NCBI RefSeq assembly: GCF_038630985.1
Contig: NZ_CP152049.1
Span: 1,631,501-1,695,500, forward strand
DNA length: 64,000 bases
Source: Paenibacillus sp. FSL H8-0548
GTDB taxonomy: Bacteria; Bacillota; Bacilli; Paenibacillales; Paenibacillaceae
Reading direction: 5' to 3'
The notes under the pieces are model-generated. The model saw only the letters and a list, made by a program, of their open reading frames with translations, had not been told where the DNA came from and did no database searches. Both the position numbers and the translations under genes were made by a program. Positions 22,599 to 31,323 of this stretch are shown piece by piece. The first letter of the stretch is position 1. Each line of letters opens with the position of its first letter.

Positions 22599-22729
22599 AA
22601 AACATAGACAGATACATCCGTTTAAACGGTATCGACCTAGCGCTCACGAAAGATAATATACTCGTAGGCTACGCCAGAGAGGTTAAACCCATCATCAGAC
22701 CGCCAGAGTTGCCTATTAGATCGATTTGA
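22595..22729 (+). CDS. Small phage protein
   Basis: 44 residues beginning in an overlap with the resolvase stop (ATGA). Contains YIRLNGIDLALTKDNILVGYAREV. Function unknown. Confidence 0.5.
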   Translation: MKNIDRYIRLNGIDLALTKDNILVGYAREVKPIIRPPELPIRSI

Positions 22730-22798
22730 TAGAGTTGGACGGACAAATACTAGGTAGGTAACTAAAAGCGCTGTGAGAGGCGCACAGGAGGATAATCG

Positions 22799-22912
22799 AT
22801 GCAACCAAACTTTGAGAGATTACAAAGACAAGCAAACCGCGAGGGAGCAGCATGGAGATCTAGTATGGAGCGTCATCGTAAAGAATCGATGTACGGAAGG
22901 AAGCAGGTGTAA
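22799..22912 (+). CDS. Very small basic phage protein
   Basis: 37 residues, Arg-rich (NFERLQRQANREGAAWRSSMERHRKES). AGGAGGATAATCG gives a good ribosome site. Function unknown. Confidence 0.5.
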   Translation: MQPNFERLQRQANREGAAWRSSMERHRKESMYGRKQV

Positions 22913-22915
22913 ACG

Positions 22916-23092
22916 ATGGAGATGTACGGTGAAAGGCTGCGCCTCAGACGTACAGCAAAAGGACTAACACAGAATCAATTAGGCGCATTAATAGGCAGTC
23001 CTGGTAGGACGATAAGCAGACATGAGCAGAGTAAGAATAAGCCGAAATCAGCGGTTGTGGGGAAGATAGAGGGAGTTTTGGGAGAGTTTTAA
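22916..23092 (+). CDS. Small XRE-type helix-turn-helix protein
   Basis: 58 residues: YGERLRLRRTAKGLTQNQLGALIGSPGRTISRHEQSKNKPKSA is a complete helix-turn-helix with little else. GGAAGCAGGTG lies upstream. A fifth Xre-type regulator in this prophage, in the middle of the late-early operon; target unknown. Confidence 0.7.
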   Translation: MEMYGERLRLRRTAKGLTQNQLGALIGSPGRTISRHEQSKNKPKSAVVGKIEGVLGEF

Positions 23093-23136
23093 GTTATGTA
23101 TCTGAATGAATATTGAGGAACTTGGAGGGATGAGAA

Positions 23137-23436
23137 ATGGAGTTTGAAATTTGTGACTTTTTTATTAGCCCAGCATATGGATACCTCGGTCAATTTACTG
23201 AGGAAGGCGATGAAGATGCTTTAGCTTACGAAGTGCAGTTTGAAGTGGATGAAGATGACGGGAAATTTATTTTCAACAAATTCATCACTAAGCCTTCGCA
23301 TTTTAATGAATCGGATTTGACTGACGAAATGAAACGTCAGTTAGAGAAAATTGTGAATGATCGCTATAACTCGTTCGAGGAAGATGAAATGTGCGATTAT
23401 TGCCGCAGACCAGGTAAGTATTGTTGTTGCCCGTAA
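23137..23436 (+). CDS. Acidic phage protein with C-terminal cysteine cluster
   Basis: 99 residues, very acidic, ending CDYCRRPGKYCCCP, a probable zinc site. CTTGGAGGGATGAG precedes the ATG. Function unknown. Confidence 0.6.
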   Translation: MEFEICDFFISPAYGYLGQFTEEGDEDALAYEVQFEVDEDDGKFIFNKFITKPSHFNESDLTDEMKRQLEKIVNDRYNSFEEDEMCDYCRRPGKYCCCP

Positions 23437-23470
23437 TGACGAACAGCTTTGAATATGGAGGGACATGAGC

Positions 23471-23701
23471 ATGGAGTTTTGGACTTGCAAGAAGGATAAA
23501 AACGGAAAGTACATCAAATACAAAATACCAAAGAACAACCACCATGTGCCGAAAACTAAGAGATTGAGGAAGAAAAAATTCTGGTTATTCTGTGTTGGTT
23601 GTAATAAATGGTTTAAGCGGTATAAAGAATCTTACGGAACAAGAGCGGATGGGAAGAATTTATGCCGTGAATGTGTCCTAAAGAGGATGAGCATTCGCTG
23701 A
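23471..23701 (+). CDS. Small basic zinc-ribbon protein
   Basis: 76 residues. A lysine-rich N-terminal half is followed by CVGCNKWF and CRECVLKR, a two-pair zinc ribbon suggesting nucleic-acid binding. GGAGGG at 23457-23462 fits ATG 23471 better than ATG 23465. Confidence 0.6.
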   Translation: MEFWTCKKDKNGKYIKYKIPKNNHHVPKTKRLRKKKFWLFCVGCNKWFKRYKESYGTRADGKNLCRECVLKRMSIR

Positions 23702-23732
23702 ATACAGAAATACATGGGGAGGAAAATCGAAT

Positions 23733-24140
23733 ATGACAACGGTTAAAATTATTGATCCTACGCATAAATACTTTGGGCAAGAGCTTACTGGTGGCTGCGT
23801 CTATTATGACGTTTACCATCAAGGCAACGGAGGACCGGACCTTTTCCAAATTGAAACGCCGGAAGGTAAGCAGAACATCCTCTCAACTAAGATTGATGAG
23901 GAGCATTACTGGGATCAGCTGAAAGCAATTCATATCGAACAGCTTGGCGCAAATATCGGGGATACGGTAAAAATTATCCGGTCAGGAAGCTGCTCTTCTA
24001 AAGCGAATTTTGATTGGAGAGTACCGCACGTCATTACAAAAATCGATAGCAGCGGATATGTTGAGTGGGACGGTGGGGAAGCGACAAGTTTCCGCCCGGA
24101 TGTGGAAGTTATCTCGCGCAGTGCAGTGAACGCAGGCTGA
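23733..24140 (+). CDS. Phage protein of unknown function, SH3-like beta-rich
   Basis: 135 residues, beta-strand pattern with Gly turns (VKIIDPTHKYFGQELTGGCVYYDVYHQG, and IGDTVKIIRSGSCS ... VPHVITKIDSSGYVEWDGG). It resembles SH3/KOW-like barrels but no family can be named. GGGAGGAAAATCG precedes the ATG. Last gene of the early block; about 180 bases without a gene follow. Confidence 0.6.
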   Translation: MTTVKIIDPTHKYFGQELTGGCVYYDVYHQGNGGPDLFQIETPEGKQNILSTKIDEEHYWDQLKAIHIEQLGANIGDTVKIIRSGSCSSKANFDWRVPHVITKIDSSGYVEWDGGEATSFRPDVEVISRSAVNAG

Positions 24141-24280
24141 ATATTGAGATGTATCGGAGGCTAAAAGATGAGGGACCCGCCTATCCACCATATGGCATAA
24201 TGAAATATATTAAAAGTTGATGAAATCGCTGAAATACCGCGTGGTTATTGGATTTATCGCTATTAATTGGCATGTCATTA

Positions 24281-24289
24281 TGATATAAT
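24281..24289 (+). promoter_or_regulatory. Extended -10 promoter for the middle/late block
   Basis: TGATATAAT is a perfect extended -10 in the 24141-24322 gap, about 34 bp before the next start. No good -35 is present. The surrounding 14 bases (ATGATATAATATAA) recur at 45398-45411 before the lysis genes. Confidence 0.6.
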
Positions 24290-24322
24290 ATAACTAGAAA
24301 ATATGACAACGGAGGGCTAAAA

Positions 24323-25264
24323 ATGAGCCAATTAGAACAGGATATCCAAGCACAGGAAGACGTAGTAAACCAACTTGATCCGAGGACGGCAAAACATGAA
24401 GAGGAACAAGCAAAACTGGATACGCTCAAAGCTCAATTGGCTGCTCAAACAGCGTCAGAGGAACTATTTGGCGAGTTTGAGAACATCACCATCGAGGATA
24501 TGACGTTTACACTCCGCGAACTGTGTGCCGGTGAATCACAATATCAAATGCTATCCACATGGCTGCAAATGCGTGAAGGTGATCGAGCTCAAAAACAGGC
24601 GACGATTGAAGCTAGCTATAAATCGCAAGTAGAAGCGTTGGCCGATGAAGTAACGGAGCTTGATAAATACCGTAAACAAGCGCTTGAATACAGCGACAAA
24701 TTAGCTGATATGGAGTTACGCCGTGATGCAGCTGCAAAAGAGCTACATAACGTTAAGGAAGAGAATGAACGTCTAGTGGCAGACAATGCAGCTCTACGGA
24801 CGCAGTTGGAATCACAATCGAAACCGACATCAACAAACCTCAATACAAACTTGGCGGAGATCGCGAAAAAACTGCATGATGCAAAGCCGGCGATTTACAA
24901 CAAACGTTGGGAAGATGATCTGAAACGGACGAGCTACCTTGCAAATCTTGCTGAGAATGGTGAAGAAATCAGCATTAAACGTTTGGATATCGGACAATAC
25001 CGCGAGCTCTCCGAGGACGAGGCCAGTCGATTTCGCGCCGAATTGGAGCATCAAAGAGCTGTTGAAGCCGCAAAACTGGCTGAAGAAGCTATACAGAATA
25101 TCTCACTGGTAATCCCCACGCTTCCCAGCGAAGGGCCAGGATACGAGTTGGATGAAGCAAACGAGGGTGTGGAGATGGCAGAACGACCAGTTAGCCGCGC
25201 AGAACACGAAGCCCTTGCCGCAAGAGTCTTTCAGCTTGAACAGTCGCAAAGGAGTGTAGCTTAG
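24323..25264 (+). CDS. Coiled-coil phage protein
   Basis: 313 residues, Glu/Ala/Gln rich, with coiled coils at about 1-50 and 95-165 (YRKQALEYSDKLADMELRRDAAAKELHNVKEENERL). A more compact middle (IAKKLHDAKPAIYNKRWEDDLKRTSYLANLAENGEEI) and an acidic C-terminus complete it. No homolog family recognised. It is the first gene behind the 24281 promoter. AACGGAGGGC precedes the ATG; its TAG shares a base with the next GTG. Confidence 0.7.
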   Translation: MSQLEQDIQAQEDVVNQLDPRTAKHEEEQAKLDTLKAQLAAQTASEELFGEFENITIEDMTFTLRELCAGESQYQMLSTWLQMREGDRAQKQATIEASYKSQVEALADEVTELDKYRKQALEYSDKLADMELRRDAAAKELHNVKEENERLVADNAALRTQLESQSKPTSTNLNTNLAEIAKKLHDAKPAIYNKRWEDDLKRTSYLANLAENGEEISIKRLDIGQYRELSEDEASRFRAELEHQRAVEAAKLAEEAIQNISLVIPTLPSEGPGYELDEANEGVEMAERPVSRAEHEALAARVFQLEQSQRSVA

Positions 25265-25668
25265 TGGGATTAGACACTTCACATAATGCATTTCACGGAG
25301 CATATTCATCATTCAACAGATTTAGAAAAGTGGTTGCTGAAGCTGCTGGAGGAAGCTACCCTCCTCACAAGGATGAAAACATGGATAAAGAAAATTGGTA
25401 TTGGGATTCAAGTTACAGCAAAGAAGCGAACCCTGGACTGTACGAGTTTTTTAATCATTCTGATTGCGATGGTGAGATCAGCCCAGAAATGTGCGTGAAA
25501 GTGGCTGATGAGTTAGAAAAACTATTGCCGCGCATTGAAGAATTGAGCAAAGGCACGGACGGTGGAGGGCATATTGCAAGAGACGGCGGATTTGTAGAGG
25601 TCACTAAACGGTTTATCACGGGATGTCGATCTGCTGCTGGAGAAAACGAACCATTGATATTTGGTTGA
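25264..25668 (+). CDS. Phage protein of unknown function
   Basis: 134 residues from GTG 25264 (AAAGGAGTG upstream). It contains GLDTSHNAFHGAYSSFNRFRKVVA and FFNHSDCDGEISPEMCVKVADELEKLLP, a pattern recurrent in phage and bacterial hypothetical proteins. Function unknown. Confidence 0.65.
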   Translation: MGLDTSHNAFHGAYSSFNRFRKVVAEAAGGSYPPHKDENMDKENWYWDSSYSKEANPGLYEFFNHSDCDGEISPEMCVKVADELEKLLPRIEELSKGTDGGGHIARDGGFVEVTKRFITGCRSAAGENEPLIFG

Positions 25669-25680
25669 TTTAATCATACA

Positions 25681-25702
25681 GAGCGTCTCTACGGGGACGC
25701 TC
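25681..25702 (+). terminator. Perfect hairpin before the Tad2-like gene
   Basis: GAGCGTC at 25681-25687 pairs with GACGCTC at 25696-25702 across an 8-base loop. No U-tract follows, so it may be a pause, stability or RNase-protection element rather than a true terminator. Confidence 0.4.
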
Positions 25703-25719
25703 AACAAAGGAGAATGTAT

Positions 25720-26007
25720 ATGAACTTTGGAGAAGCGTTGAATGAACTGAAAAATGGTCAAAAGGTAGCTCGTGCAGGATGGAATGGTAAAGGGATGTTT
25801 ATTTATTTGGTTAAGGGAACAACCGTACCATCGTCAAGGTTGCGTGGAGAAGCGCTAGATCATGTTGGGTATCAGGGCGAAGATGGAGATCCATTGGTGA
25901 CAATCAAATCACATATAGACATGAAAGCCGCTGATGGATCAATTACGGTAGGATGGGCGCCGAGTCAACCTGACATGTTGGCAGAGGATTGGAAAACAGT
26001 AGTATAA
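25720..26007 (+). CDS. DUF2829 protein, Tad2-like candidate anti-Thoeris protein
   Basis: 95 residues: NFGEALNELKNGQKVARAGWNGKGMFIYLV, later KAADGSITVGWAPSQPDMLAEDW. This is the DUF2829 signature. Family members include Tad2, described as sequestering the cyclic ADP-ribose-type signal of Thoeris defence. The WNGKGM and W.PSQ.DMLAEDW segments are well kept. Other DUF2829 proteins are uncharacterised, so anti-defence activity is inference. AAAGGAG at 25706-25712 suits ATG 25720 better than ATG 25714. It sits between unrelated small genes, as moron-like genes often do. Confidence 0.78.
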   Translation: MNFGEALNELKNGQKVARAGWNGKGMFIYLVKGTTVPSSRLRGEALDHVGYQGEDGDPLVTIKSHIDMKAADGSITVGWAPSQPDMLAEDWKTVV

Positions 26008-26030
26008 AAACAAAATAGGGGGAATCCGGC

Positions 26031-26486
26031 ATGAGTAATTTCGATTGGGATAGAACGTACAACGATCTGTGCAATGAAATTGAGATACTCGAAATAAGAA
26101 GACACGAACTAGAGGGTGAACTGCGGATCATGCAAAGGCGAATGTTTGCAAATGGTCCGAGAACGAAACTAGTAGCCAGTTACAGCGGAATGCCTTCAGG
26201 AAACTCTGACGATACACCATTAAACCTCGTATGGCCTATGGTACAAGCAGTTCAAGCGTCAATGGATGATGTGATAGACATCCTAAGCCTCAAGCGTGAA
26301 GCAAAGAGACGCATGGAGGATAGGATGAGTAAGTTTGATACATTGGAGTACAGAGTCGCTTACATGAGAGATGTGGAGCGTAAGACGATAGCGGCGATAG
26401 CAACTGAACTGCAATACTCATACGATTGGATAGCGAGAATAAGCAGCCGATTGAAGCGAGTAAAAGAAACGGCAAAGATAGGATAA
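26031..26486 (+). CDS. Sigma/ArpU-like late transcription regulator candidate
   Basis: 151 residues. A coiled-coil N-terminus (about 5-40) and a C-terminal helix-turn-helix (EYRVAYMRDVERKTIAAIATELQYSYDWIARISSRLKR, about 105-142) resemble sigma region 4 and ArpU-type late regulators. Such genes usually sit just before the packaging genes, as here, and switch on late transcription. Inverted repeats and a promoter-like stretch follow its stop. Confidence 0.7.
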   Translation: MSNFDWDRTYNDLCNEIEILEIRRHELEGELRIMQRRMFANGPRTKLVASYSGMPSGNSDDTPLNLVWPMVQAVQASMDDVIDILSLKREAKRRMEDRMSKFDTLEYRVAYMRDVERKTIAAIATELQYSYDWIARISSRLKRVKETAKIG

Positions 26487-26489
26487 ACT

Positions 26490-26541
26490 GTACAAGATCG
26501 TACAATCCGGCGTAGACAATTTGTGTTATTCTACTTATAGG
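26490..26541 (+). promoter_or_regulatory. Candidate late promoter with inverted repeat
   Basis: TGTAC at 26490-26494 and GTACA at 26501-26505 form an inverted repeat. They lie just ahead of TAGACA (26513-26518) and a TATAGG about 17 bp later. The position after a late-regulator gene and before packaging genes suggests a late control site; element matches are weak. Confidence 0.35.
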
Positions 26542-26630
26542 TCATTCATGCCGGATGAGCCGATAGCAAGTGGGATATGGTGAGTGCGCTATATCTCATT
26601 TGCATTATATTGATGAAGAGGATGATGAAG

Positions 26631-27110
26631 ATGACGGAAAAGGATCTAGGAATCACAGAGGTTCGTGGAGCGAAAGCAAACATTTCTGACTTGCAAGTAT
26701 ATGGCGATGGGGACACATTCGCATTATTATGTAAAGCATCTTCTCAATCACAAGGCTGGATGAAATCAACAAAGGTAGCTAACGTCGATGGCGGTTGTAT
26801 CGTACAGGTTACAACACAGCAAAAAAATCCTGATGGAAGTTATGCTGTTGCTGAAGCTTTAACATACGTGCCAGGCGTAAACATTGATAAAGAATCCGAT
26901 CCGCGACAATTAACACCAATCCATCGCTTTGGACTGATTGGGCAACACATCGACTCACCTGAGGATATTGCTCGCCGCGATGAGAATGAAAAGAATTACA
27001 ATCGCCGCGAATACCTTGGAGTGTTGATAGAATTGCAGAAGAGCGGTCATAACGTACACGATGAAATTAACGAGTCGTTGAAGACTTTGAAGGAATCATA
27101 CGGAATTTAA
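26631..27110 (+). CDS. Phage protein of unknown function
   Basis: 159 residues from ATG 26631, preceded by AGAGGATGATGA; upstream in-frame ATGs encode an unlikely hydrophobic leader. The N-terminal half is beta-rich (DGDTFALLCKASSQSQGWMKSTKVANVDGGCIVQVTTQ), the C-terminal half helical and charged. Followed by a terminator at 27183. Function unknown. Confidence 0.65.
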   Translation: MTEKDLGITEVRGAKANISDLQVYGDGDTFALLCKASSQSQGWMKSTKVANVDGGCIVQVTTQQKNPDGSYAVAEALTYVPGVNIDKESDPRQLTPIHRFGLIGQHIDSPEDIARRDENEKNYNRREYLGVLIELQKSGHNVHDEINESLKTLKESYGI

Positions 27111-27182
27111 GGTGACAAGCGTGGACGCGCTTCACATATATTATCGAACAATCCTACCGCCGTTGGATTAATCGACCATGAG

Positions 27183-27208
27183 AGAGCCGATAAGGCTCTT
27201 TTGTTGTT
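27183..27208 (+). terminator. Rho-independent terminator ahead of terminase genes
   Basis: AGAGCC pairs with GGCTCT around GATAA, followed by TTTTGTTGTTT. It marks the end of the pre-packaging block. Confidence 0.65.
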
Positions 27209-27215
27209 TAAGGCA

Positions 27216-27320
27216 GTGAGTGAAATGACGGACTTAGATGCCGTGAGTATATACGCCATATGTAATCTAATCCTGTGGCAGATGGCGATGCATGCATTTT
27301 TTGGAGAGGGTGATGAATGA
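27216..27320 (+). CDS. Very small ORF before terminase
   Basis: 34 codons from GTG 27216 (in-frame TTG at 27201 or ATG 27225 are alternatives), with hydrophobic YAICNLILWQMAMHAFF. It overlaps the small-terminase start by 4 bases. Ribosome site poor; the coding call is weak. Confidence 0.3.
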   Translation: MSEMTDLDAVSIYAICNLILWQMAMHAFFGEGDE

Positions 27321-27739
27321 TGGCACGGCCTAGTAAGTATGAAACTCATGTACAGCCGAAGCTGATGCTAATCGAAGCATGGGCAAGGGATGGTTTAACT
27401 GATGCTGATATATGCAAAAACCTTGATGTTGGGAAAGATGCATTTATAGATTACAAGAAGCGTTATCCCGAGTTAACCGAAGTCCTAAAACGCGGAAAGG
27501 AAGTAATCGACGTAATGGTCGAGAACGCTTTGCTTAAAGCAGCACTTGGATACGATTATACCGAAGAGGAATTGAGTAAGTTCACAGGGGAAGCAGTTGA
27601 CTTAAGAAAGGTTGCTCACCCGAACACAACAGCTCTCATCTTTTGGCTAAAGAACCGCAAGCCTAGAGAGTGGAGAGACAGACAGGAAATCGACCACAGC
27701 GGAAACATTGGCGTTACGATCGTAGATGATATCAAATGA
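27317..27739 (+). CDS. terS: Terminase small subunit
   Basis: 140 residues. An N-terminal helix-turn-helix (about 12-45, WARDGLTDADICKNLDVGKDAFIDYKKRYPE) is followed by LKRGKEVIDVMVENALLKAALGYDYTEEE and WLKNRKPREWRDRQEI, the standard small-terminase signature. It recognises phage DNA for packaging. Its stop overlaps the large-subunit start (ATGA). GGAGAGGGTGATGA precedes the start; ATG 27317 or 27320 are both possible. Confidence 0.9.
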   Translation: MMARPSKYETHVQPKLMLIEAWARDGLTDADICKNLDVGKDAFIDYKKRYPELTEVLKRGKEVIDVMVENALLKAALGYDYTEEELSKFTGEAVDLRKVAHPNTTALIFWLKNRKPREWRDRQEIDHSGNIGVTIVDDIK

Positions 27740-29076
27740 CCAGGCTATCCAGTGTTATAGCTCCATCATTGCACGCTGTACACTCCGATATAAAACGAGA
27801 TGGACATACTCACTATTGGCTGAGCGGAGGACGAGGAAGTACAAAGTCGTCGTTCGTAGCAATTGAGATCATTCTTGGTATCATGTCCGACCCTAATGCA
27901 AATGCGGTTGTGCTGCGCAAAGTAAAAGATACACTCAAAGAATCGGTGTTCGAGCAGCTTACATGGGCTATAGAAGCTTTGGGAGTCGAGGACTACTGGC
28001 ACATACCTGAAGCTAAGCTGGTCATCACCTACATCCCCACAGGGCAGGAGATACGATTCAGGGGAGCGGACAAGCCTAAAAAGATTAAGTCAATGAAGTT
28101 CAGCCGAGGATACACTAAATTCATTTGGTACGAGGAATTAGATGAGTTCACAAGTATGGAAGAAGTGCGGATGATCAATCAGTCCCTTATGCGTGGAGGC
28201 AGGAAGTTTACTGTATTCTATTCGTACAATCCGCCTAAGTCAGCTAACAACTGGGTGAATGCGGAGATGCAGCTAACTCGTCCGGATCGTCTAACTCATC
28301 ACAGTACCTATTTAACCGTTCCGCGTGAATGGTTGGGTCCACAGTTCATTGTCGAGGCTGAACATCTTAAACTTGTTAAGCCACAAGCGTATGAACATGA
28401 GTATCTCGGAACAATTACCGGTACTGGTGGGGAAGTGTTCGGCAATGTTCAGATTCGCCAAATCGGCGATGAAGAAATTGAGGACTTCTACAACATTAAA
28501 CGTGCGCTTGACTTTGGTTACGCGGTTGATCCGCTATCTTATGGGACGATGCACTATGACCGGAAGCATAAACGACTGTACATTTACCATGAGCTCTACA
28601 AAGTTGGATTATCTAATCGGTCCGCTTATGAACATATCATTACTGAGAACGAAAATAACGAGCTTATCAAAGCGGATTCGGCAGAACCTAAAAGCATTAA
28701 CGAGCTGCGACAGTACGGGTTAAATATCATGGGTGTTAAGAAGGGCCCAGATAGTATTGAATGGGGTGTACGGTTCCTTCAGAGTTTAGAGGCAATTATT
28801 ATCGATGATGTTCGTTGTCCTGAGACTGCAAGAGAATTCCTTACTTACGAGTATGAAAAAGACGCTAACGGTAACTGGAAGGCAGGATATCCGGACAAGA
28901 ATAACCACGCAATTGATATGACAAGGTACGCAATGGAAGACGAAGCTCATCAGTTCAAGCAAGAAAAACCAAAAGCACCGGACAAAACGTACAACTTTAA
29001 CTCCGAGAAGCCAAAACCAAACGCATTTACAGGCAGTAGGATAGACGATTCGTACATTGCAGGAGGCTGGAGCTAA
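27736..29076 (+). CDS. terL: Terminase large subunit (PBSX/Terminase_3 type)
   Basis: 446 residues. N-terminal ATPase: Walker A-like SGGRGSTKSSF (about 30-40), Walker B FIWYEELDEF (about 134-143), and a coupling motif in VFYSYNPP. The C-terminal RNase-H-like nuclease begins at RALDFGYAVDPLSYG (about 255-270), with later acidic positions (IIIDDVRCPETAREF). It cuts and translocates phage DNA into proheads through the portal encoded downstream. It overlaps the small subunit by 4 bases and the next gene by 1. Confidence 0.93.
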   Translation: MTRLSSVIAPSLHAVHSDIKRDGHTHYWLSGGRGSTKSSFVAIEIILGIMSDPNANAVVLRKVKDTLKESVFEQLTWAIEALGVEDYWHIPEAKLVITYIPTGQEIRFRGADKPKKIKSMKFSRGYTKFIWYEELDEFTSMEEVRMINQSLMRGGRKFTVFYSYNPPKSANNWVNAEMQLTRPDRLTHHSTYLTVPREWLGPQFIVEAEHLKLVKPQAYEHEYLGTITGTGGEVFGNVQIRQIGDEEIEDFYNIKRALDFGYAVDPLSYGTMHYDRKHKRLYIYHELYKVGLSNRSAYEHIITENENNELIKADSAEPKSINELRQYGLNIMGVKKGPDSIEWGVRFLQSLEAIIIDDVRCPETAREFLTYEYEKDANGNWKAGYPDKNNHAIDMTRYAMEDEAHQFKQEKPKAPDKTYNFNSEKPKPNAFTGSRIDDSYIAGGWS

Positions 29077-29327
29077 TGGAATACGCAATCATGGGCATAG
29101 TCTTCGGGCTGTGCCTTTTCATCGTTCCATTGTGGGCGTACCGTAGGGGCTTGCAGGACGGATTAGGCATCAGACGGGATAAACCTATCCAGCCGATCAC
29201 GCCAATCATTCCAAAGCCATTTGAGAAGGCTAAAGCTAGTGTGGAAGAGGATAAGATGATGCAGGGTATGCAGAACCTTATGAGCTATGATCCATTTCAA
29301 CCGCCTAAGAAAGAAGGTGAAGCATGA
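29076..29327 (+). CDS. Small single-pass membrane protein
   Basis: 83 residues. One hydrophobic helix (about 4-22, IMGIVFGLCLFIVPLWAY) with a basic, proline-rich cytoplasmic tail. Packed between terminase and portal with 1-base and 4-base overlaps. Function unknown; such proteins are common at this position in related phages. Confidence 0.7.
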   Translation: MEYAIMGIVFGLCLFIVPLWAYRRGLQDGLGIRRDKPIQPITPIIPKPFEKAKASVEEDKMMQGMQNLMSYDPFQPPKKEGEA

Positions 29328-31231
29328 GTAAGGATAAACGAGTTGGTGATATAACCACTGAATGGCTACAGTACCAAGCTGGAATTGATTACAATCACCG
29401 TGTCAACCTATATGAGACAGTTAACCGCAACGAAGCGTTCTACGCTGGTGAGCAATGGCAAGGCGTTGTAGCTAATGGCCTACCAACTCCGGTGTTCAAC
29501 ATATTCAAGCGTGTCATCAACTATTTCATAGCAGCAATCATGAGTCAGAACACCAAATTACAGTTTGTTCCTGAAAATGTCGGCGAGGAACCGGCGAATG
29601 AGGATGAACAGAGTATTAAGGATGCGGCTGAGCTAATCAGCGCGTATTCGGAAACGTTGTGGGAAAAGAACAAAATGAATCAGAAGTTGCGTCAATGGCT
29701 GCTTGATGCAGCTATATCAGGCGATGCTTGCGCTTATATTTGGTGGAATGCTTTGATCGATACCGCGCAGCCGACTAAGGGTGATATCGAAGTAGATAGC
29801 GTCGACAACGTTAACGTCATGTTTGGGGATCCTAATAACTCCAAGGTGAAAGGTCAGCCTTACATCATCATCGTGGCTCGTGAGCTTGTAGAATCACTTA
29901 AGGAACAGGCAAAAGCCAATAAGATACCGCAAGAGAAGATTGATTTGATTAGCTCAGACGAAGACACATCCTACCAATCGGGTAATAGGTCAAAGATTGA
30001 GTTGGATCGTAAGGGTGAGAACTCAGGTAAAACAACCTCGTTGCTGAAGCTATGGAAGAAAGATGACAAGGTATACGCCAAGAAGATCACCAAATACACC
30101 ACGATCCGCGAGGAATGGGAAACAAAGCTTAGTGACTACCCGAACGCTCACATGAATTGGGACGCACGTAAGAACAGTTACCGCGGTCAAGCGCTAGGCA
30201 CTGGACTTATCCCTAATCAGGTGTTCGTGAATAAAATGTTTGCGATGGCTATGATGAGTTTGATGCACACAGCGTTCCCTAAAGCCATCTATAACAAAAG
30301 TATGGTGAGCGGATGGAATAATCAGATCGGAGCTGCTATTGGCATTGAAGCAGTTGGTCCTGAAACGAACATAGGGAACGTTGCTCAGTACTTAAAACCC
30401 GGAGACATGTCGAGCCAGGTGTTTCAGCTCATTGAGTTAACCATACAGCAGACGAAAGAGATGTTGGGCGCCAATGACGCGCTGCTAGGCAACGTTAAAC
30501 CTGAGTCGGCATCTGGCCGATCTATCATCGCTGTACAACAAGCTTCATCGATACCGCTAGAGAACATTAAGCAGAATTTGTACCAATTCATCGAGGATAT
30601 TGGTTATGTATGGCTCGACTTCATGGCGAACTATTACGGTACACGCTCTATTGATGTTGAAATCATGGGTAAACGCGAAATTCGTGAGTTTGACTTCTCC
30701 AAGCTGAAGGATATGAAGTTCAGGCTCAAGATCGATGTTGGTCCATCGTCATATTGGAGTGAGCTTACAGCCATGGAGACATTGGACGCCTTACTAGAGT
30801 CGGAAAGAATCACATTTGAACAGTATCTTAATCGCGTCCCTGCTGGCATGATCCCACAAAAGCAAGAATTGATTCAGGATATTAAGAATCAGGACATGAA
30901 GCAGCAGTTTATATACGAGCAAATGGCACGCTTTATGGAACAATTGCCACCAGATCAACAAGCGCAACTCCAATCGTTGCCGCCAGAAGAACAGGAATCA
31001 CAGCTCATGGAAATGATGATGCAGCCGCCTGAACAGATGGCACAGCAACAAGCGAGTCAGCAAGATCAGCAACAACAAATGATGATGCAACAGCAGGAAC
31101 AAGCAAATATGGCTCAGCAGCAAGAACAAATGAAGACACAACAACAGTTTGAACAGCAAGCGGCTCTGAAGAAGATGGATATAGAGGGTAAGTTAGCTTT
31201 GGCTAGCGTACAACAACGAAATAAAGAATAA
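29324..31231 (+). CDS. Portal protein (P22-like)
   Basis: 635 residues. The core (about 1-500) has NEAFYAGEQWQGV, SGDACAYIWWNAL, VDNVNVMFGDPNNSK and NDALLGNVKPESASGRSIIAVQQ, the conserved portal segments of P22-type phages. The last about 100 residues are extremely Gln/Met rich, resembling the helical barrel extension of P22 portals. It forms the dodecameric DNA channel at one capsid vertex. Overlaps the upstream gene by 4 bases; a weak hairpin follows. Confidence 0.87.
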   Translation: MSKDKRVGDITTEWLQYQAGIDYNHRVNLYETVNRNEAFYAGEQWQGVVANGLPTPVFNIFKRVINYFIAAIMSQNTKLQFVPENVGEEPANEDEQSIKDAAELISAYSETLWEKNKMNQKLRQWLLDAAISGDACAYIWWNALIDTAQPTKGDIEVDSVDNVNVMFGDPNNSKVKGQPYIIIVARELVESLKEQAKANKIPQEKIDLISSDEDTSYQSGNRSKIELDRKGENSGKTTSLLKLWKKDDKVYAKKITKYTTIREEWETKLSDYPNAHMNWDARKNSYRGQALGTGLIPNQVFVNKMFAMAMMSLMHTAFPKAIYNKSMVSGWNNQIGAAIGIEAVGPETNIGNVAQYLKPGDMSSQVFQLIELTIQQTKEMLGANDALLGNVKPESASGRSIIAVQQASSIPLENIKQNLYQFIEDIGYVWLDFMANYYGTRSIDVEIMGKREIREFDFSKLKDMKFRLKIDVGPSSYWSELTAMETLDALLESERITFEQYLNRVPAGMIPQKQELIQDIKNQDMKQQFIYEQMARFMEQLPPDQQAQLQSLPPEEQESQLMEMMMQPPEQMAQQQASQQDQQQQMMMQQQEQANMAQQQEQMKTQQQFEQQAALKKMDIEGKLALASVQQRNKE

Positions 31232-31233
31232 CG

Positions 31234-31265
31234 GGCTATCGTTGAGACTGCGGTAGCCTATTCTA
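31234..31265 (+). terminator. Weak hairpin terminator after portal
   Basis: GGCTATCG at 31234-31241 pairs with CGGTAGCC at 31251-31258 (one G-T), followed by TATTCTATTTTC. Probably partial termination between portal and scaffold. Confidence 0.45.
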
Positions 31266-31323
31266 TTTTCACTTTCGGCAACAAAAACAGCGGACCGCCG
31301 CTTAAAAATGTGGAGGTAAGACA

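Noticed and set aside
24168..24200. Tiny ORF with a good ribosome site after the early block
   Set aside because: Only about 10 codons before a stop; more likely a decayed or leader remnant.
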